In this document: positions 1 to 9,728 of the stretch, in pieces
Layout of the letters: every line of letters starts with the position of its first letter
Numbering within the stretch: position 1 is the first letter of the stretch
Origin: Perkinsus olseni
Lineage: Eukaryota; Perkinsozoa; Perkinsida; Perkinsidae
Direction of reading: 5' to 3'
Length of the DNA stretch: 17,618 nucleotides
NCBI GenBank assembly: GCA_013115135.1
Contig: JABANP010000779.1
Span: 1-17,618 of the forward strand
The notes under the pieces: generated by a model
Database searches by the model: none
Seen by the model: only the letters and a program-made list of their open reading frames with translations
Told to the model about the DNA's origin: nothing
Position numbers and translations under genes: made by a program

Positions 1-199
1 GTGAGTCACCGCAGGAGATGGAGGCCTACCACAGTAGGATAGAGATTAGAGCACTTCTGTGACAGAGCCTCTGTCGCTGACGTTACACGCTGTAACTCTC
101 GAATTTTAGAATATACAGCTGAGATCTGAGTTTGGGTTCCTGAGAGCTGGAGTCTCCGAGATTGAAATCCTGATGAAATTTCCAAGGAGATGACGCCCG

Positions 200-2340
200 T
201 CAAGAACAGTGCGATGCCATCGTAGCACTCCTACCCGATAACATCATCATAGAAGCATCAAACTGATTGTGCGTGGCTCTCGGAGGCAGCACGATTCTGC
301 AGTGGTCGCCAGAGCGTGAGCTCCTCGCCGTAATGCTCTGACCTAAAAACGCCATCATTACAGTACACTTCACTGTTGAGGAATCGAGCGTCTTTATCTA
401 TCCGATCCGGCATCCCATCCCGATCGGCTCAACAAACAAGACCGCCGCGCCACGGGACTCGAGGCCCACGGAAATCCGAGAAGACTTTCACGATTGGAAG
501 CTTACGTTGCAAGGTCATCACATTTGCCGTGTATTACGAGGCGGCGTGGAGCGGGGTGGATGCAAGCTCGAGTTGATGACAGACACTTCGATGGCTCCCT
601 ACTCATTAGAAACGATTAGCTTACCTAACGAAGATGCCAGCATCAGAAGCATCACGAAAATGCAGTACGGACTGCATCCGCTGGACGGACATAGTAGATA
701 CGTGAGCAAATGAAACCTTTCATCATCGACACCAGTGGCATGAAAGTATGCACTGTCGCAATTCTCCTCGAAGGCAAAATGGGACGCCAGACGAGCATTT
801 CTCACTTGATGCTTGATTCGACCTGAAGATACCCCTACTACCTGGCGGGAAGTAATCCTCAACAACGTCATGAATACTGAGATACGGGCTTTGCAGTATC
901 AAACCACCAATAAAGGTGCCAACACTAGCTAACGAGTAGGCTAGAGGCCGCTACCCCCAGAACCAAGTAGAACGACCAAAAATGAAAAATACTGCTCGGT
1001 GGAATTGACCCGAACAGGATATGCGTGCATGCGTACATACCAAAACTTCGGTTAATCTCGGCCGAAAATCAGATCACTTCCATTCGGCCATTGCAGAATG
1101 TGAAAATGAGACCACCGGATAAGGGCGGAGCAGACAAATCGCTCATATAGAGACCGCTATACGACTGGGCCTCGGGGAGCACTGCTGCTTAATGGAGCCC
1201 TGTTGAACGTCAATGACAGGCGACCTGGTAGATCGTACGCCCAGAAGATACGCAGGTAAGCCGATACTCCAGATGTAAAGAACCTTGTCAGTGAGCAAGC
1301 TGTTAAGTTGCCACCCTCGACCTCACCGCTCCTTGGTGAGATACTCGAAAGCATGCTCAGCCACTTCTTGTATTCCTTTAGCCGTCGGCGAGTCCACTCC
1401 ATTGTTCAGTACTCCGTAACCAGGGTATCTTGAGCTCGAGCGAGTCAATTACGGAGAGCAAGATACACCGAAAGGCCAACGAATAATGAATCCTGCTCAA
1501 ATACCGGTCAGCAGAATACGGGTCTTCACCCTCCTATTTCGTGGCGCGCGGTCAAGAGCAAAAATCTCACTCTTCCAACACGCGTCCGAGGCCGTAGGTT
1601 ATCGAGGGAATATGAGGGAGCCAAACCGACTTACTCGACACCGAGGACAGTGCCACGTATCTTCCTCGCTAATTCTTGCAGTTCGAATTGCACCTATCCA
1701 GTGAAAGATAAGAATCAGGTACTCGTACGAAACTCCATAAAGCACAGAGGACCGCGAGGAATCTCATGACCCCGTCAAAGCCACGGGTGAGCTAAGATAC
1801 TCTCCATCCTGTGTACTCTAGTTTCACATTTCCACCCACCTACTCACATGGCCAAGGTCACAAGCATTGCCATGCAGGTAAATAACAGCCGGGCCGGTCA
1901 ACGGCCCAGCATTCCCTCCCGAGGGTATCTACACAAACGAGTCCGCTCCGAGGCGAGTTCCGGATATCACAGAGAGGACACTCTGCCACAAGGACTGTGA
2001 TAGAATCGTATCTCACTATGGGCTCAGTCGCACCACAAAGGATCTTTGTCAGATATACGCTCATGAGCTTCGGAGAGTTTATCTTTCGCGTACGAACCAC
2101 GTGCCCATGTAAGTTTTCATACGGCAGTTTCTTATGTTATTACACTAAACTTCTCCATGCCCCTACTGCTGAAAATAGCAATGGAAAATTATCATCTTCG
2201 TGCAAACTCACCAGCATAAACGGCCTGTCTTCACCGTTTCTACAGTCCCTAGACCAGACCAGGGAGGGCATGGACGCAGAGTAGCTTGACGGGGGCGCGG
2301 GGAAGAGAATCCTTTCCGTTATGGAAGGGGCTGACCCCAT
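200..2340 (-). CDS. ABHD17-like alpha/beta hydrolase, multi-exon, 3' part with frame breaks
   Basis: Serine hydrolase of the ABHD17/FAM108 type; animal members remove palmitate from membrane proteins. Clean GT-AG exons: 2340-2212 (start ATG in GCCATGG, protein begins MGSAPSITER, then PAPPSSYSASMPSLVW), 1928-1848 (AVIYLHGNACDLGH, the HGN oxyanion-hole strand), 1693-1635 (VQFELQELARKIRGTVLGVE) and 1428-1327 (YPGYGVLNNGVDSPTAKG, ending EYLTKER). Phases agree across these four. Further pieces follow: GVSAYL near 1285-1265, GRS / LGSG of the nucleophile elbow near 956-977 (one base out of frame), IGGLILQSPYLSIHDVVEDY in 924-842, LVIHGKCDDLA ending at 506, TSEHYGEEL from 342, and ATHNQFD (the catalytic His region) near 265-245, with a stop at 202-200. 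G2 and S6 fit an N-myristoylation signal, which is an inference. The family call is firm; the exact 3' model, and whether this copy is intact, are not. Confidence 0.75.
1536..1553 (+). repeat. Intron core element copy in the hydrolase gene
   Basis: ATTTCGTGGCGCGCGGTC on the plus strand, inside the hydrolase intron 1429-1634 and therefore antisense to the transcript. On the transcript it is enclosed by a nested donor-like GTGAGATTT and acceptor-like AAATAG. Confidence 0.7.
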
Positions 2341-2647
2341 GGCGTCGAAAAAATATGACAACTTGAACTCACTTTCCCACCCTCCGTCAGGCCAGTCCGC
2401 AATGAACAACAGTGCTCGAAAATAGGGGGATATCAGAAAACGGGAATACCATCTTTCACCCAGCTCGTAGCTACCCCCTCAAACGATTGATATTGAATCA
2501 ACTCTGACACAAGACGGTCAGTCCGCGAACAACGGTTATCATTGACATGCGTATCACAAGCGGCGACGATCTACTTCACCGTCAACTCCTGAGGTATCTT
2601 AACCTGAGAGAGCGGCATGATATACCTCGGAAAAATTTATGCTACTT
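2341..2647. other. Short intergenic space between kinase and hydrolase genes
   Basis: About 300 bp separate the provisional stop of the kinase from the first ATG of the hydrolase, both on the minus strand. No TATA-like box or RNA gene is evident. The frame in front of the hydrolase ATG stays open for about 70 bp but has no other ATG, which supports 2340 as the start. The region must hold the kinase 3' end and the hydrolase promoter, or a trans-splicing site, but I see no specific signal for either. Confidence 0.4.
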
Positions 2648-5600
2648 TCACGACCACAACCGATCAATCACACAAGAAGATGCCAAACCGAAATTGCCGT
2701 CAACGTGAAGCATCATAACTACTACTACCTCCGGGTGGAATTTCTGCATTTCTAGTATAAAGTACTGCCTCATATCCTTCTCATCCAAAGTAGATTCCAA
2801 CTCGAACGGCAGAAATACCTGTCAAGATACTCCAGTGGTATAATCCACCGCTTCTATTCCAATAACCCCGAGTTCGAACCTCCCACCTACCTGATCTTTC
2901 GCAACTAATTCCACTCCTCTCACTTCCTTGAAGTAACCATGCTCGAGACACTCTCCCACAGTGGAGCGCTTCTTATGATTGAAGACCAGCATCCTCCCAA
3001 GGAGGTCCGAGGCGTCAGCTACGATGATGAGGAACCCTCCCACCGTCACGCGCCACGAAATTCTCTACCTGATGCCGCTCGGAAGACTTCTGCTATTCCT
3101 ATTCCAGGACGTTTCGTGAAGCACCGCAAGTACCTATCCACGCCACCGTCACGCGCCACGAAATTCCTCACCCGCACCGATAACTCACTCTTGGATATCC
3201 TTCTCCTCAAACGACTCAACATCCTCATCACTAGGCGTACCAATAACATTGAATATCATATTCAACTGATCCTTATTCCCTCGAGCGTGGAACTGAGTAA
3301 CAGGGCGAAGCCTCAGGCCGCCATCCCATAGACCCCCGGTTCAATTCTCCCCCACCTTATAATCGTTGGCATGCTTATGATCTGGGGACAAAGGAAAGCA
3401 TGTACTGCCGGGGAACAGAGGCCCTCGATCCGACGGGAAAGATACCACTTCCTTCAACATACCTGAGAAGACACACCTCGATGATCATCAGCGCTATCCA
3501 CAGGTTAACCCTGAATTCGACCGAACGAAAGTGGATACCGAGAAACTGACCCGAAACGTTAACCATCACCGCGCACCAAATCGGCTTGTCGTGACGAAGT
3601 ACTTCAAAACCACGCATTCTAGTTGATTGAGCTTTACTGAGACCTTATATTCTTTTCCATTCAGCTCAAACTTGAAACCGAGAAAGCCCTATCCGGCCGG
3701 AGATTCTCAACGCACGAGCCTCGTATTTCGCTAACGATTCAACCCTAAGATACGCTATAAACTGCGATCATTACGAAGTGAAAACTATGCGCCGAGAATT
3801 TCTGGCGGCAATTTCAACCAACCAGCGGTGAATGAGACGAAATTCCAAGCAATGCGATCATGCCCGAAGTTTCATAATAAACTTAGCACAATGCTATTAC
3901 TACCATAAATCGCCCAAGTCATCCTCAATATTACCAAGTAACTCCGCAAAGATACATCCCGCACTCCAAATATCGACAGCCTCATCATACATGTCTTCCA
4001 CAAAAATCAACTCCGGGGGCCGATACCATCTGCACAAACACACCGATCGACGAGAGTCATGTGGATTGTCTACAAAGGGCGAGCGAGTGTTAATTAATGA
4101 CGATCTGTGATTGAGATTGATCGCCGCTCGCCCTGCCCTTGCACGACTCTCCTAGACTTAGTAAATGTTATTGTTTCACGCCAATCAGCTGGTTGGAGTG
4201 TTACACCAGAACAAACTGCCATCATCCATCAACCCCTCCCAAAAAAACAAATTTACAATTTTCCAGATTCTCAACTTTTACAATTCCAGAAAGCCATTCT
4301 CCATTCTTGTAAGTTATCGGTATCACCTGGTGACAACGTGTCCCGTCAATTGGCGCTTCAGCTCCCGACCCTTCTTCTGCTTTCCCTGAACAACACCAAA
4401 AATGATGATAAATTTCACCCCCGGACCGGACCTTAATGCATGTAATAACAAACACGAATGATATTATCACTCCACGAAAAAAATCCACCTCGACCCAACC
4501 TATTGGTTCCGATACTTCGCACACTTCAGTCGGACGGTCGTCTTCACGTCGAGGACCAATCAACGCGTTCAAGTCTACCCCAACACACGCTATGAAAGGT
4601 CGTAATCTGGCCCCTTTTCCTCCCATTTTATAACCTCCTGGTCGTTCGCAGCCTCCGCCCCCTCCTCAAAGATCGTGGACGCTCCTTGTTTCATGCTCTT
4701 CAACTCTTTCTCCATGCCCACCGCTCGCGATAGGCCAAAGTCGCATATCTTCACTGAACAGTCTTGGTCAACCAAACAGTTCGCTGGCTTCTGAACATAG
4801 GGAGCAATATATTAAATAAGCAGTACCACAATTTGAACAAATCACGGTAGTTCCACAGGACTTACACCCAGCAGACCAGCAAAACTTCGGACAGTCAACA
4901 TTGAAAAACGATTTGGAAATAATTTTTGCCTGACTATTAACTTCCTGGTGCGTATAGAAGTAGCCAAAAAAAACAATACCACATTTTCGCTAACTCAATT
5001 CCACCAGGCCCCCCGAGTTACTACCAAGTCCCGGTGATACACTCCTGCCGAGTGTAGAAACTTGATGCCAACCAGAAGGTTGTACAGAAGAGTTTTCGCG
5101 TGAAGATCTGTGAGGAAAATCGGCTGACGGAATAGTTTCTTCATGTCGCTGTCGGCCATCTCCAGGACCTGCACGAAACTCGATCGAGAATCGTTCAATC
5201 AAGATGCAGCAATAAACTGATCAAAAAGGACTGGGGAATCCTCAGAGAAAAGCATCGCTTCGTCACGCTCGATGCCTTCTTCACGAAGTTCGCGAGTAAA
5301 GGGCAGATGGGCGAGTGAATGGAAGATATGACCCCAAAAGGAAAAAGGTGCCGGTGCATTCGAAATGGTTCGAAGCGACGCCCAGGGAAGAACGCCGCGA
5401 CCGAGAAGTAATGACAATTACTAGAACAAGAAATTTAAAGCTCAGTCAGAAGCCACTACGAGTAGCCTTTTTATGGTAAGTGGCATGAACGATCCTCAGC
5501 TCAAACACTGCCCTTTTTGAATGGCATGAAGACTAATTTCACAAGATTCTTAGCAACGATACCAATAATACCATCCCTTCCCTCGTCCACTACCAAGTAA

Positions 5601-6441
5601 AAGTCATTGAATTTGACCAAGTCCTCGGGTACCACGAGATCGACGATCTTTATTACACTAGTATGGTCCAACCTGAAGCAAGAGGGTTGCGGCAATTTCG
5701 CGGCGCGCGGGAATAATTCTCATTATCACCTGTTCAAGATCGCTATCTCTCTCAGTGTCCGTTTGCAGTCCACCAAATCGTCAAAGACAAATTCCACCTT
5801 TTTATAGCAACCAATCGGTGATGGTCCTGACCAAAAACAGCGTATCTTTTTGCCCAAGCGTGATCTTCACGAAAAACTCGAAACTCCTTATAAATGGTTG
5901 AATGTTCCTCTACGGGTATGCAAGGGGATGATAACAAAATCGATAACTGACATTATCCCCAAATTCAAACTGGGGACCGTCAGACGCCCAGAACTCGCTG
6001 GAGTTGTTGGTGTTAAACGGACTAACCCTCATTCATGCGTATGACGAGTAAGTCCAGCGATAAGAGGGTCCCGCCGCAACAAGGCATACTGCTGCTGGCC
6101 CTTCTCGCGTGTAAGAATATCACCGCAATACACCCCTCGTGATTTCTACGGGAAAATTCGAATCCTGGAGGCGCTTGAGATGGCATCTTCCCGAACACTC
6201 TCGCGTACAATGTTTTTCCGTACTAAAAATTATAGCTACGATTCTTTGGAAATTTATGAACACCTTTGGTAGTGGTTGAAGTCAATTTGACGATACCCCT
6301 CCCTGGGAATAGAACCTCCGGCCTTCGGATTACCTTATCGTATGCTTCACACACTTGACCATAACTACCCGCTCCAATTACTTGACGGATATCGTACGTG
6401 TTGGGAATATCCCAATCAACCCTGGGAGGTTTACCCTGCAT
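2648..6441 (-). CDS. Map2-like mitogen-activated protein kinase, 12 exons
   Basis: CMGC/MAPK-family Ser/Thr kinase, closest by eye to apicomplexan Map2 and dinoflagellate MAPKs. Exons: 6441-6334, 5826-5730, 5672-5594, 5168-5025, 4790-4635, 4385-4327, 4029-3935, 3462-3356, 3292-3189, 3133-3069, 3018-2891 and 2818-2648. All introns are GT-AG (507, 57, 425, 234, 249, 297, 472, 63, 55, 50 and 72 nt) and phases agree except for one missing base in exon 2. About 437 residues. Visible in order: Gly loop IGAGSYGQV (residues 22-30), VAIK lysine (45), LREIAILNR of helix C, HRDLKPANCLV catalytic loop, CDFGL, activation segment [32 protein letters not shown] insert [14 protein letters not shown], and an FHPE-containing tail. 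The activation loop has T-G-H in place of T-x-Y, and PPE in place of APE. The last exon may instead splice at GAG|GTAGTA near 2728. Confidence 0.9.
2819..2890 (+). other. 72-nt kinase intron resembling an antisense tRNA
   Basis: The intron reads GTAGGT...TTGACAG on the transcript. On the opposite strand it has an A-box-like TACTCCAGTGGTATAA and, about 39 nt later, a B-box-like GAGTTCGAACC, the spacing of an RNA polymerase III promoter inside a tRNA. The acceptor-stem ends do not pair and the T-arm is weak, so this is not a functional tRNA. It may descend from a tRNA or a tRNA-derived SINE head. Confidence 0.4.
3019..3188 (-). repeat. Two kinase introns sharing a 24-nt identical element
   Basis: Introns 3019-3068 (50 nt) and 3134-3188 (55 nt) flank the 65-nt exon 10 (3069-3133). 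Both contain the same 24-nt sequence, at plus-strand 3040-3063 and 3143-3166; on the transcript it starts GAATTTCGTGGCGCG and ends TGACGGTGG. The remaining few bases of each intron differ and supply GTAGAG / GTGAGT donors and GTAG / ATAG acceptors. Exon phases confirm both introns. The simplest reading is two insertions, or one insertion and a copy, of the same small element. Confidence 0.85.
3293..3355 (+). other. 63-nt kinase intron with antisense B-box-like motif
   Basis: On the strand opposite the transcript it ends ACCCCCGGTTCAATTC followed by TCCCCCAC. This resembles a tRNA T-arm and 3' end and looks like the last 30 nt of the 2819-2890 intron. Intron borders are set by exon phases (AAG|GTGGGG, CTCAG|TTC). 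Confidence 0.4.
5694..5710 (+). repeat. Intron core element copy in kinase intron 2
   Basis: AATTTCGCGGCGCGCGG lies inside the 57-nt intron 5673-5729. The element makes up much of the intron. It is antisense to the transcript and begins about 19 nt after the donor. Confidence 0.75.
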
Positions 6442-7140
6442 CAAACAGGTATGAAAGATACCAGCAAATTATCATATCTTACATGAGCCATGCTTCAACT
6501 CAAGGATGACAAGGACGAGCCAAAATTCCCGCGCGCCCTGACACATAGAATCACGCTGTTGTAACACGCGTGACAAATTCCGGGCACGGAATTATTGCCA
6601 CATTAATAATCGCCCATCATCCGATCTGACCAGTTGGGGACACAAAGTTCTTGTGAAAACTGCGGCCAGCAGGAATGTTGAATGTTGAAGCTTCCATGCC
6701 AATCGCACGGTCCGTTCAACGGACTCCGTTGGCATGACAGGTTCGCGGACTAGTCGACTGTACGTCATCGTAGCGAAGTGGAAAGAGAGATATGAATTTG
6801 CCGCGCTGTTGTCGAAACCGTACCGCGAGGTGTTCGAACAAGAATAACTTGTTATCGAATGTTAAATGCGGATGCGAGCGGACGCACCCGCGGGCGTCGT
6901 TTGCGCACGCGTACATGTTACGCCGCGTCGCGTCGCGTACAAGATACGCATGTGAGATTAACTGTGAAGTCGTCATAGAACCTCTCGTGAGATGTGCATG
7001 AGTCATTTCTCGACTCATCCCTCCTCACCCGGGACGAGTGCTGTGCACGGCAGTCTATCGCATCGCGCGGCCTCCATTTGCTGCCGCTAACAATCGCGGG
7101 ACAACGGCGCGTACACAACACTCTCACCTACGGGAACCCA
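6442..7140. promoter_or_regulatory. Upstream region of the kinase gene
   Basis: The 5' flank of the kinase has no convincing TATA box. From about 6780 to 7140 it becomes rich in CpG, with runs such as GCCGCGTCGCGTCGCG, unlike the AT-richer DNA on either side. A partial copy of the GGCGCGCGG intron core sits at about 6524-6538, which could mark an intron in the 5' UTR. An inverted repeat ATGAGTC / GACTCAT with a 7-nt loop lies near 6999-7019. The promoter role is inferred from position only. Confidence 0.3.
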
Positions 7141-7168
7141 ATCGCCGCGACTCGCGGCCCGCGAGTGA

Positions 7169-7192
7169 GATACTTAAAGTATCATACTTTAA
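7169..7192. repeat. Chained palindrome, ATACTT family
   Basis: GATACTT-A-AAGTATC (7169-7183) overlaps TTAAAGTAT-C-ATACTTTAA (7174-7192). The same arm therefore appears three times in alternating orientation, each copy one base from the next. An independent 8-bp-arm palindrome, ACTCGCGG-C-CCGCGAGT (7150-7166), lies 2 bp upstream. Confidence 0.9.
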
Positions 7193-7567
7193 TACACTCA
7201 CCCCTCCGTGTATGAAGAACCAACCTGAGCTTCAGAATTGGTTTACTAAACAGACGGCGGGGTCGATACCACTATCGCCTCCAATCTCATCCTGACCCAA
7301 TACTAACCCAACACGGATTCCGGGTGCATGAAAAGTCATTTCGTCCCAAAGGGCCGAATTGCTTTTGTGGTTCATCATCAACCGTCAAACTGGGGTGATA
7401 GATAATCTATGCAATCCATCATAGATTGATAACATAACATACTAATAGAGCTGCCATAGATTGTTAGTAAAAATGTGTTGCTAGTCTTAAATACTTATAA
7501 CATTGTGTTATATGATGACTTATATACGTAACTTATATCATCGTCAACGATGATGAATTATCATTCT

Positions 7568-7591
7568 TAATATGAGACTCATATTATGAGT
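7568..7591. repeat. Chained palindrome, CTCATA family
   Basis: TAATATGAG-A-CTCATATTA (7568-7586) overlaps ACTCATA-T-TATGAGT (7577-7591). The order is arm, base, inverted arm, base, arm, as at 7169-7192, but the sequence is unrelated. Confidence 0.9.
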
Positions 7592-8129
7592 ACCAGCAAA
7601 ACCCTGCCTTGAATAATTCAAGCTGAAAATGCCGAGGCGTTCGCTCCGGGGATGATTCATCCCGGTCATCCCGGATGAACGACCAAGAGTGACACTCTCG
7701 TACATTCTCACTTTTCAGAAAGCACGGGTTTTTTCCTACTCACTCTGAGCAAAATCGCGGCCGCGATCACTGCGACGCCCGACACAGCTCCGACCGCCAC
7801 TGTACCCAGCAATGCTGGGCCAGCAGTTTACCGAACAATGCTCGATAAACGATGCTGCTGGCCATATTTATGTTCGGCGAACATAACGAATCGTTGTTAA
7901 CGATGCCCAGCAGCAGTCTAACCTACATAACGACGCCAAAAGGCGAACGGTAATACCGACTCAGTATGTCTGATGATTCATTACCTCAATGATGGGAGGA
8001 TTCAACCTGGATCTCTTTCACAATGTTGTGGGCATTGAACAAACCTTCGTGATTTCAATCTTCTGCTATTCGCTTATGACAACTCTTGTCTTGAGTCCTA
8101 CATTTTCAGCCAGTTTGTCTGATTAACAA

Positions 8130-8246
8130 ATGCCCACCAAGTTGAACATCTGCCCCATCTGCAATTCCTTTACTGACATTGAATCTTCTTCAAACTCTAC
8201 AGGCTTGGTTCAATGCCTTTTCTGCTCTAGAGTGTCTTCGTTGTAA
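8130..8246 (+). CDS. Possible small zinc-ribbon ORF or exon
   Basis: A 38-codon plus-strand frame starts at ATG 8130 and reads MPTKLNICPICNSFTD, then GLVQCLFCSRVSSL and a stop. It has two CxxC pairs 20 residues apart (CPIC, CLFC), the layout of the N-terminal zinc ribbon of small RNA-polymerase subunits such as RPA12, RPB9 and RPC11. The frame ends at TT|GTAATA, which resembles donors used elsewhere in the window, so it could be a first exon. I did not find a matching C-terminal TFIIS-like ribbon downstream. A second short frame (7989-8126, 45 codons, with a hydrophobic stretch) ends 3 bp before it. Chance occurrence is quite possible. Confidence 0.2.
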   Translation: MPTKLNICPICNSFTDIESSSNSTGLVQCLFCSRVSSL

Positions 8247-8390
8247 TATATAGGTTCCCGTCTGAAGAAATTTTACGTCAAGGTTTGCGAGATCGCGGAG
8301 ATGCATTCGTCACGTCCGTGACGCATGACGAACAGGGACGAACTGCATTCCTAATAGCAACGTTGCACTATTCTATTCTATTTCATCTTC

Positions 8391-8431
8391 CCTACGGTCC
8401 GTAGGCTACGGACTCAATAAGTCCGACTTAT
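8391..8431. repeat. Chained palindrome, CTACGG/AAGTCC family
   Basis: CCTACGG-T-CCGTAGG (8391-8405) overlaps GTCCGTAG-G-CTACGGAC (8397-8413). CGGACT is then inverted again as AGTCCG after a 5-nt gap, and ATAAGTC-C-GACTTAT (8417-8431) closes the group. Three perfect one-base-centred palindromes fall within 41 bp. Confidence 0.9.
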
Positions 8432-8887
8432 CGCACAACAGAACCACAACGGCACTCGAGACAAAGCCAAGTAGAAACTACTGACGATGCTGACATCTTC
8501 GACCGTTGAGAAAGTGGTTGCTGCGATGAATCAGATGAGCCGCCTTGCGTTGAAGATTATCGTGCCTGACCAAGAAGATGGTATTCCTAAGACTACGGAA
8601 AGTCGTGTCTGTCGGCATGCGAGCTTGCGTCTAACTTGCAACGAAGTACTGGTTCGAGCGCGACCGATTTTTGGTTACTGTCTGTGCGAAAGAGCAAGAC
8701 GGACCCACTAGTTTCTAAGCGGCGGGGGACCACGGGAAGAAGGGGAACTACATGTAGTGAGGAGAGCTACGAGCGACGCCTTTCAATTGGGTAAGTGTGT
8801 TTTCTGAGTAGGCGATTAGGTAAGCTGATGATGTGGAACTCGGAGCTCGAATCCTATGATGCGCGTCAGGGACATTGCATCGCAAAA

Positions 8888-8908
8888 TACTATCATAGTA
8901 ATACTATG
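8888..8908. repeat. Chained palindrome, TACTAT family
   Basis: TACTAT-C-ATAGTA (8888-8900, 6-bp arms) overlaps CATAGTA-A-TACTATG (8894-8908, 7-bp arms). ATCAAA-C-TTTGAT (8927-8939) follows shortly after. Confidence 0.85.
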
Positions 8909-9176
8909 TGATTCTGCTGCAGTAATATCAAACTTTGATGATGAATGCCGCATACTGCGGCTCGCAGTCTCTAGCCCCTGCAGTCTGAAGTGGGCGAGAG
9001 GGTTGGGGAATTGGCAGGGTTATACGTATATTTCGTTCAACGAAATTGGTTGAGTGGTTAGCGCGTCGAATGGGACAGTGGATGCAGTACGGTATAGTAG
9101 GGGTGATTGATTGAAACGCATCGACAATGCGTGCTCGTATCATTACTGCAAAATGGCGCGCGGGCGTGTTTTTCGT

Positions 9177-9261
9177 TCGACGAGCTTTTCGTTGAACTCG
9201 TCGAGTTCAACTCGAATGTGTCGGAAATCACATCGCACTGCGATGAATCATCGCCGATGAT
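9177..9261. repeat. Densest palindrome cluster
   Basis: TCGACGAG at 9177-9184 pairs with CTCGTCGA at 9197-9204. GTTGAACTCG-T-CGAGTTCAAC (9191-9211, 10-bp arms) overlaps TCGAGTT-C-AACTCGA (9201-9215). CATCGCA-C-TGCGATG (9231-9245), GCGATGA-A-TCATCGC (9240-9254) and ATCATCG-C-CGATGAT (9247-9261) then form an unbroken chain of three overlapping odd palindromes. All arms are perfect. Confidence 0.9.
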
Positions 9262-9356
9262 CGCAGGGACCAAACCGCACTTTGCCGGCGCGTATCTATC
9301 CGGCTGCACACAGAACCATACTTTCTCACTGGGCAGAATATCATGTAGAGCGCCTC

Positions 9357-9379
9357 GCTATAACTTATAGCCTATAAGT
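9357..9379. repeat. Chained palindrome, TTATAG family
   Basis: GCTATAA-C-TTATAGC (9357-9371) overlaps ACTTATAG-C-CTATAAGT (9363-9379). An even palindrome CACAATTGTG follows about 5 bp downstream. Confidence 0.9.
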
Positions 9380-9454
9380 AGTGCCACAATTGTGAATACG
9401 TGCGAAGTTTATAGCTTACTAGCTTAGTCATTTCAGGTTACTAGCTGATTATCT

Positions 9455-9476
9455 CCCAGCTAAGCTGGGCCAGCTT
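9455..9476. repeat. Chained palindrome, AGCTGG family
   Basis: CCCAGCT-A-AGCTGGG (9455-9469) overlaps AAGCTGG-G-CCAGCTT (9462-9476). Three alternating copies of one arm occur within 22 bp. Confidence 0.9.
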
Positions 9477-9682
9477 CAACATAACAGTACACTCTTGGCC
9501 TTGTAACTCAAGAACAAATAAGGTTAGAACTCCGGCCATTATCTCACACCCACTACCGCCGTGTTGTTCAATCCCGGCACAATGATATGAGTGTCTTGTG
9601 ATATATATAATTATACTTCATATGCCTTAATTTGATATCTCTCGGGGAATGTCCGCTAATTCAGGAAAGTGTTTTTCGAAAA

Positions 9683-9728
9683 CCCCCCACTGGGGGGCCC
9701 CCAGTCCTGATAGTCTATTAGTAATAGA
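9683..9728. repeat. Chained palindrome with C/G runs, plus TCTATTA palindrome
   Basis: CCCCCCA-C-TGGGGGG (9683-9697) overlaps ACTGGGGG-G-CCCCCAGT (9689-9705). TCTATTA-G-TAATAGA (9714-9728) lies 9 bp further on. TCAGGA at 9661 also pairs with TCCTGA at 9705-9710, which encloses the first group. Confidence 0.9.

Noticed and set aside
2819..2890. Functional tRNA gene on the plus strand
   Set aside because: The acceptor ends do not pair and the T and anticodon stems are weak. The segment is exactly one spliceosomal intron of the kinase.
2939..3331. 130-codon plus-strand open frame
   Set aside because: It runs antisense over kinase exons 9 to 11, whose minus-strand frames and splice phases match MAPK motifs. 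It is a shadow.
3655..3680. Spliced-leader-like CCATTCAGCTCAAAC
   Set aside because: Only a partial match to the dinoflagellate/perkinsid leader as I recall it, and it lies inside a kinase intron.
4222..4626. 134-codon minus-strand open frame
   Set aside because: It covers kinase intron 4386-4634 and reads exon 4385-4327 in the wrong frame; the kinase frame there gives LTGHVVTR.
9046..9110. tRNA A-box-like TTGGTTGAGTGGTTAGCGCG
   Set aside because: No B-box or T-arm follows at the right distance.
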